From NCBI RefSeq assembly GCF_001592875.1, contig NZ_LSOF01000006.1, positions 109,085 to 173,084 on the forward strand: DNA of 64,000 nt. The letters are read 5' to 3'. The stretch is from Pseudomonas sp. BMS12 (GTDB taxonomy: Bacteria > Pseudomonadota > Gammaproteobacteria > Pseudomonadales > Pseudomonadaceae). Position 1 is the stretch's first letter; each line of letters begins with the position of its first letter. The notes below the pieces were generated by a model. That model was given only the letters and a program-made list of their open reading frames with translations, searched no databases and was not told where the DNA came from. The position numbers were made by a program, and so were the translations under genes. Below, one piece after another: positions 1 to 9,006 of the stretch.

Positions 1-3000
1 TGGCAAGCTGGACCGCGCCGCGCTGCCGGAGCCTACCTGGCAGAGCCAGGACTACGAGGCGCCGCAGACCGACAACGAGCGCATCCTCGCCGCCATCTGG
101 GCCGAAGTCCTCGGTGTGGAGCGAGTAGGGCGCCAGGACCACTTCTTCGAGCTGGGCGGCGATTCCATCGTCGCGCTCAAGGTAGTCAGCCGCATTCGCC
201 AGCAGGGTCTGCAGCTGCCGCTCAAGGCGCTGTTCGAGCAGAGCCGCCTGGTCGACTGTGCCATCGCGCTACAGCGCGAGGCGGCCGATGCGCCGGTGCT
301 ACGCGCGTTGCCGCGTGGCGGCGATCTGCCGCTGTCGCATGCCCAGCAACGCCTGTGGTTCCTCAATCGTCTCGATCCGAGCAACGGCGCCTACCATATG
401 CCGGCGGGCCTCGATCTTCAGGGCCGCCTGGATCGCCAAGCGCTGCAGGCAGCTTTCGACCAGCTGGAGGCGCGCCATGAGGCGCTGCGTACCCGCTTCG
501 TCGAAGTGAATGGCGAGGCGCGCCAGCGCATCCTGTCGGCCCAGGGCCAGCGCATTGACTGGCTCGACCTGCGTGAACTGCCCGCCAGTGAGCGTGAAGT
601 CGAGGCGCGCGATTATGCGCAGAAGCTGCTCACGCGCCCGTTCAACCTGGCTTCCGAGCCGCTGCTGCGGGTGAGCGTGCTGCGCCTGGCCGATCAGGAG
701 TACCGCCTGCTGCTGGTCCAGCACCACATTGTCTCCGATGGCTGGTCGATGCAGCGCTTTATCGGCGAGTTCTCCGCCGCCTACGCGGCCTCTGCCGAGG
801 GGCGCAATGCGCAGTTTGCGCCGCTGCCGTTGCAGTACGCCGACTACGCCCAGTGGCAGCGTGACTGGCTGAAATCCAGCGAGGCCGCGCGCCAGCTCGA
901 CTACTGGAAGGCCCGCCTGGGTGAACACCAGCCACTGCTGGAACTGCCCACCGACCATCCGCGCCCGGCACATGGCAGCCGTCAGGGTCTGCGCTGGCGT
1001 TTCGAGCTGTCCTCGGCGCTCACCGCGCAACTGCGCGCCCTGGCCCAGCGCGAGGGCAGCACGCTGTTCAGCCTGTTGCTGGCGGCCTGGCAGACCTTGC
1101 TGCACCGCTACAGCGGCCAGGAGGATATCCGCGTCGGCGTGCCGGTAGCCGGGCGTAGCCTGGCGGAAATGGACGGCGTGCTCGGTTGCTTTATCAATAC
1201 CCTGGTATTGCGCGGCGAGCTTTCCGGGCTCAAGCCGTTCCGCAGCTTGCTCGGCGAGCTGGCCCAAGCCAGCCGCGATGCCCTGGCCAATCAGGAGCTG
1301 CCGTTCGACCAACTGGTGGAAGCGCTGCAACCGACGCGCAGCCTGAGCCATCACCCGCTGTTCCAGGTGGCGTTCAACCATCAGCAGGTGGACTTCAGCG
1401 CCCTCGGCAACCTGCCGGGCCTGCGCGTGCAACCGCATGACCCGGGCGCCGCCGGCGCGCAGTTCGACTTGGCCCTGGATACCGAGGAGGCGGCCGATGG
1501 CAGCCTCAGTGGTTTCGTCAGCTACGCCGCCGAGCTGTTCGAGGCACGCACCATCGCCCGCCTGGCGCGGCATTTCGTGCGTCTGCTGGAAGGTATCTGC
1601 GCCGACCCGAGCCAGCCCATCGGCCTGCTGCCGTTGCTGGAAGAGGATGAGCAGGCCCAGCTCACCGCTTGGAACGACACGACCAAGGACTACGGCCCGT
1701 TGGTCAACCTCAGCGAGCAGATCAGCCAGCAGGCGGCACGCACGCCGCAGGCGCCAGCCCTGGTGTTCGGCGAGCAGGCGCTGAGCTACGCCGATCTGGA
1801 GCAACGGATCAACCAGCTGGCCAACCGCCTGCGCAGCCTCGGCGTGCAGCGTGGCAGCCTGGTCGGCATCAGCCTGGAGCGCTCGCTGGAGCTGGTGATC
1901 GGTTTGCACGCCATTGTCCGCGCCGGCGGTGCTTACGTGCCGCTCGACCCGGAATACCCGCTGGAACGCCTGGCCTACCTGCTGGAGGACTCCGGCGTCG
2001 ACCTGCTGCTGTCGCACAGCGCGCTGGTCGAGCGCCTGCCACTGCCGGCCGGGCTCAAGGCGCTGGGCCTGGACCGCGAGGATTGCTCCAGCGAGAGCGC
2101 AACGCCGCCGGCCGTGAGCCTGCAGGGTAACGATCTGGCCTACGTCATCTACACCTCCGGCTCCACCGGCAAGCCCAAGGGCGCTGGCAACAGCCACGAG
2201 GCCCTGGCCAACCGCATTCTGTGGATGCAGGAGGCCTACCAGATTGGTGCTGGCGATGTGGTGCTGCAGAAAACCCCGTTCAGCTTCGACGTTTCGGTAT
2301 GGGAGTTCTTCTGGCCGCTGATCACCGGCGCCTGCCTGGCCGTGGCCGCGCCGGGCGACCATCGCGATCCGCAGAAACTGGTGGAGCTGATCCACCGCCA
2401 CCGCGTCAGCACGCTGCACTTCGTACCGTCCATGCTGCAGGCCTTCCTGCTGCACCCGGATGTGGAACAGTGCCAGAGCCTGACCCGCGTGATCTGCAGC
2501 GGCGAGGCGCTGCCGGCGGAGCTGCAGGTGCGGACCTTCCAGCGTCTGCCGCAGGCGGGCCTGTACAACCTGTACGGGCCGACCGAGGCGGCCATCGACG
2601 TTAGCCACTGGACCTGCGTGGAGGAGGGGCGGCATGCCGTGCCGATCGGTCGACCGATCGCCAACCTGCGCCTGCATATTCTCGATGCCCAGCTCAACCC
2701 GGTGCCGCAGGGCGTGCCCGGCGAGCTGTACATCGCCGGCATCGGCCTGGCGCGCGGCTACCATCGCCGTCCGGAACTGACCGCCGAGCGCTTCCTGCCC
2801 GATCCGTTCAGCACCGATGGCGGACGCATGTACCGCACCGGTGATCTGGTGCGCTGGCGCGCCGACGGCGCCATCGACTACCTGGGGCGCATCGACCATC
2901 AGGTGAAGATTCGTGGCTTCCGCGTCGAGTTGGGCGAGATCGAGGCCCAGCTCGGTGCCCAGTCGGGCGTCGCCGAGGCCGTGGTGGTGGCTCGCGATAG

Positions 3001-3523
3001 CCAGATCGGCAAGCAGCTGGTCGGCTACCTGGTGGCCGACCCGCTGCCGGCGGATGAGACCGCCTGGCTGGCCGGCATCAAGGCGGCATTGAAGAGCGAG
3101 CTACCCGAGCACATGGTGCCCTCGATCCTGATGCGCCTGGATCGCATGCCGCTGTCGCCCAATGGCAAGCTGGAGCGTCGCGCGCTGCCCGAGCCGGTGT
3201 GGCAGGCGCGCAGCTATCGGGCGCCGCAGTCCGTGCTGGAAATCACTCTGGCCAGCATCTGGCAGGAAGTGCTGGAAGTGGCTCAGGTCGGCCTTGACGA
3301 CAACTTCTTCGAACTCGGCGGCCATTCGCTTCTGGCTACCCAGGCCGTGGCCCTGCTGCGCCAGCGCCTGGGCCTGGAGTTGCCGCTGCGCGCCTTCTTC
3401 GAGGCACAAGACCTGGCGGCCCTGGCCGCCGCCCTCGATGGCCAAGCTCCGGCTGCTGCCGAGGAAGAAGACCAATACCTGCGCGACATGGCCGCGCTGC
3501 TCGACGAACTGGAGGCCCTGTGA
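1..3523 (+). CDS. NRPS (5' partial): PCP - C - A(Ser) - PCP, siderophore assembly line
   Basis: This is the 3' part of a nonribosomal peptide synthetase; the frame is open from base 2 (1173 residues visible) and the true start lies upstream. Domains in order: the tail of an adenylation domain (GKLDRAALPEP), a carrier protein with phosphopantetheine Ser in GGDSI (residue ~55), a condensation domain (HHIVSDG, H241/H242/D246), a complete adenylation domain with core A3 YTSGSTGKPKG, and a second carrier protein with Ser in GGHSL (~1109). Reading the adenylation pocket against GrsA/EntF gives DVWHISLIDK, which fits serine closely (EntF is DVWHFSLVDK). The gene ends in a GTGA overlap with the next synthetase, so the two are translationally coupled and act in series. 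The peptide is predicted to be part of a hydroxamate siderophore because of the downstream N-hydroxylase, acetyltransferase, FhuF and FhuBCD. NRPS identity is certain; Ser specificity is a confident manual prediction. Confidence 0.95.
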   Translation, partial: GKLDRAALPEPTWQSQDYEAPQTDNERILAAIWAEVLGVERVGRQDHFFELGGDSIVALKVVSRIRQQGLQLPLKALFEQSRLVDCAIALQREAADAPVLRALPRGGDLPLSHAQQRLWFLNRLDPSNGAYHMPAGLDLQGRLDRQALQAAFDQLEARHEALRTRFVEVNGEARQRILSAQGQRIDWLDLRELPASEREVEARDYAQKLLTRPFNLASEPLLRVSVLRLADQEYRLLLVQHHIVSDGWSMQRFIGEFSAAYAASAEGRNAQFAPLPLQYADYAQWQRDWLKSSEAARQLDYWKARLGEHQPLLELPTDHPRPAHGSRQGLRWRFELSSALTAQLRALAQREGSTLFSLLLAAWQTLLHRYSGQEDIRVGVPVAGRSLAEMDGVLGCFINTLVLRGELSGLKPFRSLLGELAQASRDALANQELPFDQLVEALQPTRSLSHHPLFQVAFNHQQVDFSALGNLPGLRVQPHDPGAAGAQFDLALDTEEAADGSLSGFVSYAAELFEARTIARLARHFVRLLEGICADPSQPIGLLPLLEEDEQAQLTAWNDTTKDYGPLVNLSEQISQQAARTPQAPALVFGEQALSYADLEQRINQLANRLRSLGVQRGSLVGISLERSLELVIGLHAIVRAGGAYVPLDPEYPLERLAYLLEDSGVDLLLSHSALVERLPLPAGLKALGLDREDCSSESATPPAVSLQGNDLAYVIYTSGSTGKPKGAGNSHEALANRILWMQEAYQIGAGDVVLQKTPFSFDVSVWEFFWPLITGACLAVAAPGDHRDPQKLVELIHRHRVSTLHFVPSMLQAFLLHPDVEQCQSLTRVICSGEALPAELQVRTFQRLPQAGLYNLYGPTEAAIDVSHWTCVEEGRHAVPIGRPIANLRLHILDAQLNPVPQGVPGELYIAGIGLARGYHRRPELTAERFLPDPFSTDGGRMYRTGDLVRWRADGAIDYLGRIDHQVKIRGFRVELGEIEAQLGAQSGVAEAVVVARDSQIGKQLVGYLVADPLPADETAWLAGIKAALKSELPEHMVPSILMRLDRMPLSPNGKLERRALPEPVWQARSYRAPQSVLEITLASIWQEVLEVAQVGLDDNFFELGGHSLLATQAVALLRQRLGLELPLRAFFEAQDLAALAAALDGQAPAAAEEEDQYLRDMAALLDELEAL

Positions 3524-6500
3524 CCGCGCCCATCGACAAGGCCGCCCTGGCGCGCCGTTTCCTCGCCCTCGGGTCCACCGAGCAGAAGCGTTTCTTCGAA
3601 CTGCTGGCGACCAAGGGCATCCGCTTCGATCGCCTGCCGCTGGTACCGGCGCCGCGCGGCGAGCACCTGACCGCCTCGCACGCCCAACAGCGCCTATGGC
3701 TGGTTGCCCAGCTGGAGCCGGACAGCAGCGCCTACCATATGGTTGGCGCCTTTGCCCTGGAGGGTGAGCTGGATCGGGCCGCGCTGTTGGCGGCTCTGGA
3801 GCTGATTGTCGAGCGCCACGAGGCGCTGCGCACGCGTTTCTACGAGCATGCCGGCCAGCTGTGCCAGCGTATCGACCTGCCGGGCCCGTTGGCCCTGGAG
3901 GAGCGCGATCTGCGGGGCGAGCCGGAGCAGTTGCAGGCTCTGGCCGATGCTCATGCGGCGCGCACTTTTGACCTGATCGAAGGGCCGCTGCTGCGCGTGC
4001 AGCTGCTGCGTCTGGACGAGCAGCAATGGCGCTTGCAGATCGTCTGCCACCATATCGTCTCCGACGGCTGGTCGATCGGCGTATTTGCCGAAGAACTGGG
4101 CCGCGCCTATGCCGCCCTGCGCCAGGGGCAGGCGCCGCAGCTGGCCGAGCTGCCGATCCAGTACGCCGACTATGCCCAGTGGCAACGCGCCTGGCTGGAG
4201 GCCGGCGAGCGCGAGCGCCAGCTCGGCTACTGGCGCGAGCGCCTGGGTAGTGAGCAGCCGGTGCTGGCCTTGCCCTACAAGCTGAACGCCTCCGGCCAGC
4301 GGCATGCCGCGCGCCAGGCCATCGCCGTGCCGCCGGCCCTGGCCGAACGCCTGCGCCAGCTGGCCCAGGGTGAGGGCGCGACCCTGTTCATGCTGCTGCT
4401 GGCCGCCTTCCAGCTGCTGCTGGCGCGCTACAGTAACCAGCGCGATATCCGCGTCGGGGTGCCGGTGGCCAACCGCCAACGCGCCGAGACCGCGCCGCTG
4501 GTGGGCTTCTTCGTCAACACCCAGGTGCTGCGCGCCGAGTTCGATGCCGGCATGAGTTTCCGTCAGCTGCTGGCCGAGGTACGCCGCCATGCGCTGGACG
4601 CCCAGGACCAGCAGGACCTGCCGTTCGACCAGCTGGTGGAGGCCCTGGCGCCCGAGCGTAGCCTGGGCCAGACGCCGCTGTTCCAGGTGCTGTTCAACCA
4701 CCAGAAGCGCGACCTCGGCGCCCTGCAGCTGCCCGGTCTGTGCCTGGAGCCGCTGGCTCAGGGCGTGCCGCACGCGCTGTTCGACCTGGCGCTGGACAGC
4801 CTGGAAGACAGCGCCGGCCAGCTGCGCCTGACCCTGACCTGGGCCCGCGAGCGCCTGGATGATGCGCAGATGCAGCAGATGACTGCCCATCTGCTGGGCC
4901 TGCTGGAGCAGGTCAGCACGTCACCGGATCAGCCCCTGGTTCAGTTGCAGCTGCTGAACGCCAATGATCAGGCCCGCCTGGCCAAATGGAACACTCCGTG
5001 CCAGTCGTTCGAAGCAGCACGCCTGCTGCCCGAGCTGATCGCTGGGCAGGCGTGCCGGCGTCCGGAGGCCATCGCCCTGGTGCATGACGGTGAACGTATT
5101 TCTTTCGCCGAGCTGGAGTCCCGCGCCAACCGCCTGGCTCATCTGCTGGTGGCCCATGGCGTGTGTGCCGAGTCCCGCGTGGGCGTGTCACTTGAGCGTG
5201 GCAACGCGATGATCGTGGCCATGCTGGCGGTACTGAAATCCGGTGGTGCCTTTGTGCCGCTCGATCCGGATTATCCGCGTGAGCGCCTGAGCTATATGGT
5301 CGAGGATTCTGGGCTGAGGTGGCTGATCACCAGTTCCGATCTGGCCGAACGTTTGCCGCTGGGCGAGGGCGTCGAGCCGCTGTATCTGGATCAGCTCGAC
5401 CTGAGCGGCTTTGTGTCGTCAGTGCCGAGTGTTGAGCTATACCCGCTGAATCTGGCTTACCTGATCTACACCTCCGGTTCCACCGGCCAACCCAAGGGCG
5501 TGGCGGTGAACCACCTCGGCCTGACGATGCATGTGCAGACCATCGGCCAGCGCTACGGCATGACGCCGGACGATGTGGAACTGCACTTTGCTTCAATCAG
5601 TTTCGACGGCGCCCTGGAGCGCTGGACGGTGCCGCTGGCTTTCGGCAGCCGCCTGGTAATCCGTGACCAGGAGCTGTGGAGCGCGGAAAAAACCTGCCAG
5701 GTGATCGCCGACGAAGGCGTGACCATCTCCTGCCTGCCGCCGAGCTATGCCCAACAACTGCTGGACTGGGTGGAGAGCCAGAACCTCAAGCTGCCGGTGC
5801 GTTCCTGGACCCTGGGTGGTGAAGCCTTTACCCGCGAGACCTACGAGCGCCTGCAGAAAGTGCTGCAACCGCAACGGATCATCAACGGCTATGGCCCGAC
5901 GGAGACTGTGGTGACTCCGCTGATCTGGGAAGCTTTCCCTGGGGATACCTTCGAGGCCGCCTATGCGCCGATCGGCAACCCGGTGGGCCCGCGCAGCCTC
6001 TATGTCCTGGATGCCGAACTGAACCTGCTGCCCATCGGCGTGGCTGGCGAGCTGTATATCGGTGGCGAAGTCGGTTTGGCCCGCGGCTACTTCCAGCGTC
6101 CCGAACTGACTGCCGAACGCTTCCTGCCCGATCCGTTCGGCGCCGCAGGCGAGCGTATGTACCGCACCGGCGACCTGGTGCGCTGGCGTGCCGACGGCAC
6201 CCTGGACTACCTGGGCCGCGTCGATCATCAGGTGAAGATCCGCGGCTTCCGCATCGAACTGGGTGAGATCGAGAGCCAGTTGCTGGCCCTCGACGGCGTG
6301 CAGGAAGCGGCGGTGATCGCCCGCGAGACGCCGACCGGCAAGCAGTTGGTGGGCTATGTGGTCGCTCGCGACAACAGCGATACCAATTCCTTGCGCAGTG
6401 AGCTGGCCAAGATCCTGCCGGACTATATGGTCCCCGCGCAGATCATCGCCATGAAAAAACTGCCGCTGACCCCAGCCGGCAAGCTGGACCGTGCCGCGCT

Positions 6501-8904
6501 GCCGGAGCCGACCTGGCACAGCCAGGACTACGAGGCGCCGCAAACCGATAACGAGCGCATCCTCGCCGCCATTTTGGCCGAAGTGCTGGGCGTGGAGCAG
6601 GTAGGGCGCCAGGACCATTTCTTCGAACTGGGCGGCGACTCCATTGTCGCTTTGCAGGTGGTCAGCCGCGTGCGCCAGCAAGGGCTGCAACTGGCGCCGC
6701 GCGAGCTGTTCCAGTTCCCGCGACTGGCCGAGCTGGCCAAGGCGGCCCGCGCCGCCGGTGAGGAAGTGGCGCAGGAACCGGTCACCGGCGAACTGCCGCT
6801 TGCGCCGATCCAGGCGCACTTCTTCGCCATGGGCCAGGCCGAGCCAGCGCACTGGAATCAGGCGCTGAATCTGGAGCTGCTGCGACCACTCGACCCGGTC
6901 CTGCTGGAACAGGCGCTACAGGCGCTGGTGGCGCATCACGATGGACTGCGCCTGCGTTTCGAGCAGCACGACGGTCGCTGGACCCAGCGCTACGGTGAGG
7001 TACAAGCCGAGCAGTCGCTGCTCTGGCAGCACAAAGCGACCGACGACGCGCAGGCCGAGGCGCTGTGCAACGAGGCCCAGCGCAGCCTGGATCTGGCCCG
7101 TGGGCCACTGCTGCGCGGCCTGCACCTGCGTCAGGCGGGTAAGGCGAACCGTTTGTTACTCGCCGTCCATCACCTGGTGGTGGACGGGGTGTCCTGGCGC
7201 ATCCTGCTGGAAGACCTTCTTGCCGCTTACCGTCAGCTGGAGGCCGGCCAGGCTGTGCGTCTGCCGAGCAAGAGCCAGTCCTACAAGCGCTGGACCGAGG
7301 CCCTGCAAGAATGGGCTGGCAGCGAAGCGGCGCAGGTCGAGCTGGACGCTTGGTGCAGCCGCCTGAGCGGCCCGGCGCGGGCCTTGCCGCGCGAACTAGA
7401 CGGCATCAGTGCCAGCCATGGCGACAAACGCGAAGTGCGCTTGGCCCTAGATGCCGCCGAGACCAAGCGCCTGTTGCAAGCCCCGGCGCAGCTGGGCGTG
7501 CGTATCGACGCCCTGTTGCTCAGCGCGCTGACTCGCACCCTGTGCCGCTGGAGCGGGCATTCCGCCCTGCGGGTCAACCTCGAAGGCCATGGCCGCGAGG
7601 CACTGGCTGGCGAGCTGGACCTGTCGCGCACGGTCGGCTGGTTCACCAGCCTGTACCCGCTGCAGTTGCCGCAACTGGACGATCCGCAGCAACAGCTACA
7701 ACGCGTACAGCAGGCGCTGGAGCAGATCGAGCATGGTGGCCAGGGCTACGGCACGCTGCGCTGGCTGGGCGATGCACAGGCGCAGTCCGCGCTGGCCGAG
7801 TTGCCGGCCGCCGAAGTGATCTTCAACTACCTCGGTCAGTATCAGGCCGGCGCAGCGGCGGACTGGTTCCGCCCGGCCGCTGGCGGTGGCGTGGCGGTGG
7901 CTGCTGACAACCCGCTGGCGGCGCGTCTGGCGGTCAACGGCCAGGTGTTCGACGGTCAGTTGCAGCTGTCCTGGGAGTACGCCGCCAACCAGTATCGCGC
8001 CGAGACCATCGAGACCCTGGCCGCGAACTATCGCCGGGAACTGCTCGGCCTGCTGGAACTGGCGCGTGGCCAGGCAATGCAAGGGCCATCGCCGCGGCTG
8101 CGCCTGACTCGCCAGGTTGCGCCGGCAGCGCCTGTGTTCTGCCCGCATCCGGTCACCGGCCGGGTCACCGGCTACCAGCCGCTGGCGGCGCGCCTGGAAG
8201 GGCAGCGCGAGGTATTTGGCCTGCAATGCCGCAGCTTCCTCGACCCGAGCTGGCGCGATGCCTCGCTAACCGAGATGGCCGATGCCTACCTGGCCGCGTT
8301 GCTCCAGCAGCAGCCGCAGGGGCCGTACCACCTGGTCGGCTGGTCGCTCGGCGGTAGTTTGGCTCTGGAGCTGGCAGCACGTTTGGAGGCACGGGGCGAG
8401 GAGGTGGCCTTCCTCGGCCTGCTCGATTGTTATGTTCCGGGCACCGAGATCGCCGGCGACGACGCCCGCCATCCCCAGGCGCGCGCCAAGCTGGTCGAAC
8501 ATCTGCAGCTGCTGGCGCCGGAGCTGCCGGCCAAGGCCTGGGATGGTCTGTTCGAACGACTGTTGCAGCTGGAGCCGCTGGACTGGCCGCAAGCCGCCAG
8601 CTCCTGGTTCGCCGCGCAGCCGCTGGACGGCATGACCCGCCAGAGTCTGGAGGAACTGCTGTTCGCCTGGGCGCTTGAGCAGCATATGCGCCGCCTGTGT
8701 GCTGGCTATGCACTGCCCAAGGTCAGGGTTCGCCCGCATTGCTGGTGGGCGGCGCAGCCGGCCGGGCGCGCGGCGCTGCTGGAAAGCGGTCTGGAGCAGG
8801 TGCAGGGCAGGGCGGCGCAGCATCGGCTGGTGGATACCGACCACCAGGGCATCGTGCGCCATCCGCAAGTGCTCACGGAGCTGGCGACACTGCTGAGCCA
8901 ATAA
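3520..8904 (+). CDS. NRPS terminal module: C - A - PCP - E - TE
   Basis: This 1794-residue synthetase has a GTG start inside the GTGA overlap with the preceding NRPS. Domains: condensation (HHIVSDG, H177/H178/D182), adenylation (YTSGSTGQPKG), carrier protein (GGDSI, S1041), epimerisation (HHLVVDGVSWR, H1217/H1218/D1222; EGHGRE from 1355; RTVGWFTS; FNYLGQ), then a thioesterase with GWSLGG (S1609), probable Asp 1636 and His 1775. The pocket code reads DGECTGGVTK; Glu at the third position suggests a basic residue. I infer N5-acyl-N5-hydroxyornithine, or possibly lysine, from the neighbouring tailoring genes and cannot confirm it by comparison. The thioesterase makes this the chain-terminating module, and the E domain just before it predicts a D-configured C-terminal residue. 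The adenylation-tail/carrier region at 6478-6711 closely resembles the one at the start of the window, which points to module duplication. Confidence 0.95.
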   Translation: MTAPIDKAALARRFLALGSTEQKRFFELLATKGIRFDRLPLVPAPRGEHLTASHAQQRLWLVAQLEPDSSAYHMVGAFALEGELDRAALLAALELIVERHEALRTRFYEHAGQLCQRIDLPGPLALEERDLRGEPEQLQALADAHAARTFDLIEGPLLRVQLLRLDEQQWRLQIVCHHIVSDGWSIGVFAEELGRAYAALRQGQAPQLAELPIQYADYAQWQRAWLEAGERERQLGYWRERLGSEQPVLALPYKLNASGQRHAARQAIAVPPALAERLRQLAQGEGATLFMLLLAAFQLLLARYSNQRDIRVGVPVANRQRAETAPLVGFFVNTQVLRAEFDAGMSFRQLLAEVRRHALDAQDQQDLPFDQLVEALAPERSLGQTPLFQVLFNHQKRDLGALQLPGLCLEPLAQGVPHALFDLALDSLEDSAGQLRLTLTWARERLDDAQMQQMTAHLLGLLEQVSTSPDQPLVQLQLLNANDQARLAKWNTPCQSFEAARLLPELIAGQACRRPEAIALVHDGERISFAELESRANRLAHLLVAHGVCAESRVGVSLERGNAMIVAMLAVLKSGGAFVPLDPDYPRERLSYMVEDSGLRWLITSSDLAERLPLGEGVEPLYLDQLDLSGFVSSVPSVELYPLNLAYLIYTSGSTGQPKGVAVNHLGLTMHVQTIGQRYGMTPDDVELHFASISFDGALERWTVPLAFGSRLVIRDQELWSAEKTCQVIADEGVTISCLPPSYAQQLLDWVESQNLKLPVRSWTLGGEAFTRETYERLQKVLQPQRIINGYGPTETVVTPLIWEAFPGDTFEAAYAPIGNPVGPRSLYVLDAELNLLPIGVAGELYIGGEVGLARGYFQRPELTAERFLPDPFGAAGERMYRTGDLVRWRADGTLDYLGRVDHQVKIRGFRIELGEIESQLLALDGVQEAAVIARETPTGKQLVGYVVARDNSDTNSLRSELAKILPDYMVPAQIIAMKKLPLTPAGKLDRAALPEPTWHSQDYEAPQTDNERILAAILAEVLGVEQVGRQDHFFELGGDSIVALQVVSRVRQQGLQLAPRELFQFPRLAELAKAARAAGEEVAQEPVTGELPLAPIQAHFFAMGQAEPAHWNQALNLELLRPLDPVLLEQALQALVAHHDGLRLRFEQHDGRWTQRYGEVQAEQSLLWQHKATDDAQAEALCNEAQRSLDLARGPLLRGLHLRQAGKANRLLLAVHHLVVDGVSWRILLEDLLAAYRQLEAGQAVRLPSKSQSYKRWTEALQEWAGSEAAQVELDAWCSRLSGPARALPRELDGISASHGDKREVRLALDAAETKRLLQAPAQLGVRIDALLLSALTRTLCRWSGHSALRVNLEGHGREALAGELDLSRTVGWFTSLYPLQLPQLDDPQQQLQRVQQALEQIEHGGQGYGTLRWLGDAQAQSALAELPAAEVIFNYLGQYQAGAAADWFRPAAGGGVAVAADNPLAARLAVNGQVFDGQLQLSWEYAANQYRAETIETLAANYRRELLGLLELARGQAMQGPSPRLRLTRQVAPAAPVFCPHPVTGRVTGYQPLAARLEGQREVFGLQCRSFLDPSWRDASLTEMADAYLAALLQQQPQGPYHLVGWSLGGSLALELAARLEARGEEVAFLGLLDCYVPGTEIAGDDARHPQARAKLVEHLQLLAPELPAKAWDGLFERLLQLEPLDWPQAASSWFAAQPLDGMTRQSLEELLFAWALEQHMRRLCAGYALPKVRVRPHCWWAAQPAGRAALLESGLEQVQGRAAQHRLVDTDHQGIVRHPQVLTELATLLSQ

Positions 8905-8964
8905 GAAATGTAGGGAACAGTAAATTTTTTCAGAAGCGATACGTCTAGTAGAGGCAATGCATGC

Positions 8965-8983
8965 AAATGCGAATCCTTCTAAT
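8965..8983. promoter_or_regulatory. Fur-box-like site before the TonB receptor
   Basis: AAATGCGAATCCTTCTAAT lies 24 bp upstream of the receptor ATG in a 102-bp AT-rich gap. It resembles the TGCGAAT-N-ATTCTCAT style of pseudomonad Fur boxes, with mismatches. A Fur-repressed promoter here would fit the siderophore receptor gene. This is a match by eye only; no scoring was done. Confidence 0.45.
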
Positions 8984-9006
8984 TAGATTTATCTGGGGAG
9001 TGGTTG

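Noticed and set aside
299..2899. Very long open frame (866 codons) on the - strand within the NRPS
   Set aside because: It is antisense to a fully motif-supported NRPS; the high GC content keeps this frame open. Its product is Gln/Ala/Arg-rich with no domains.
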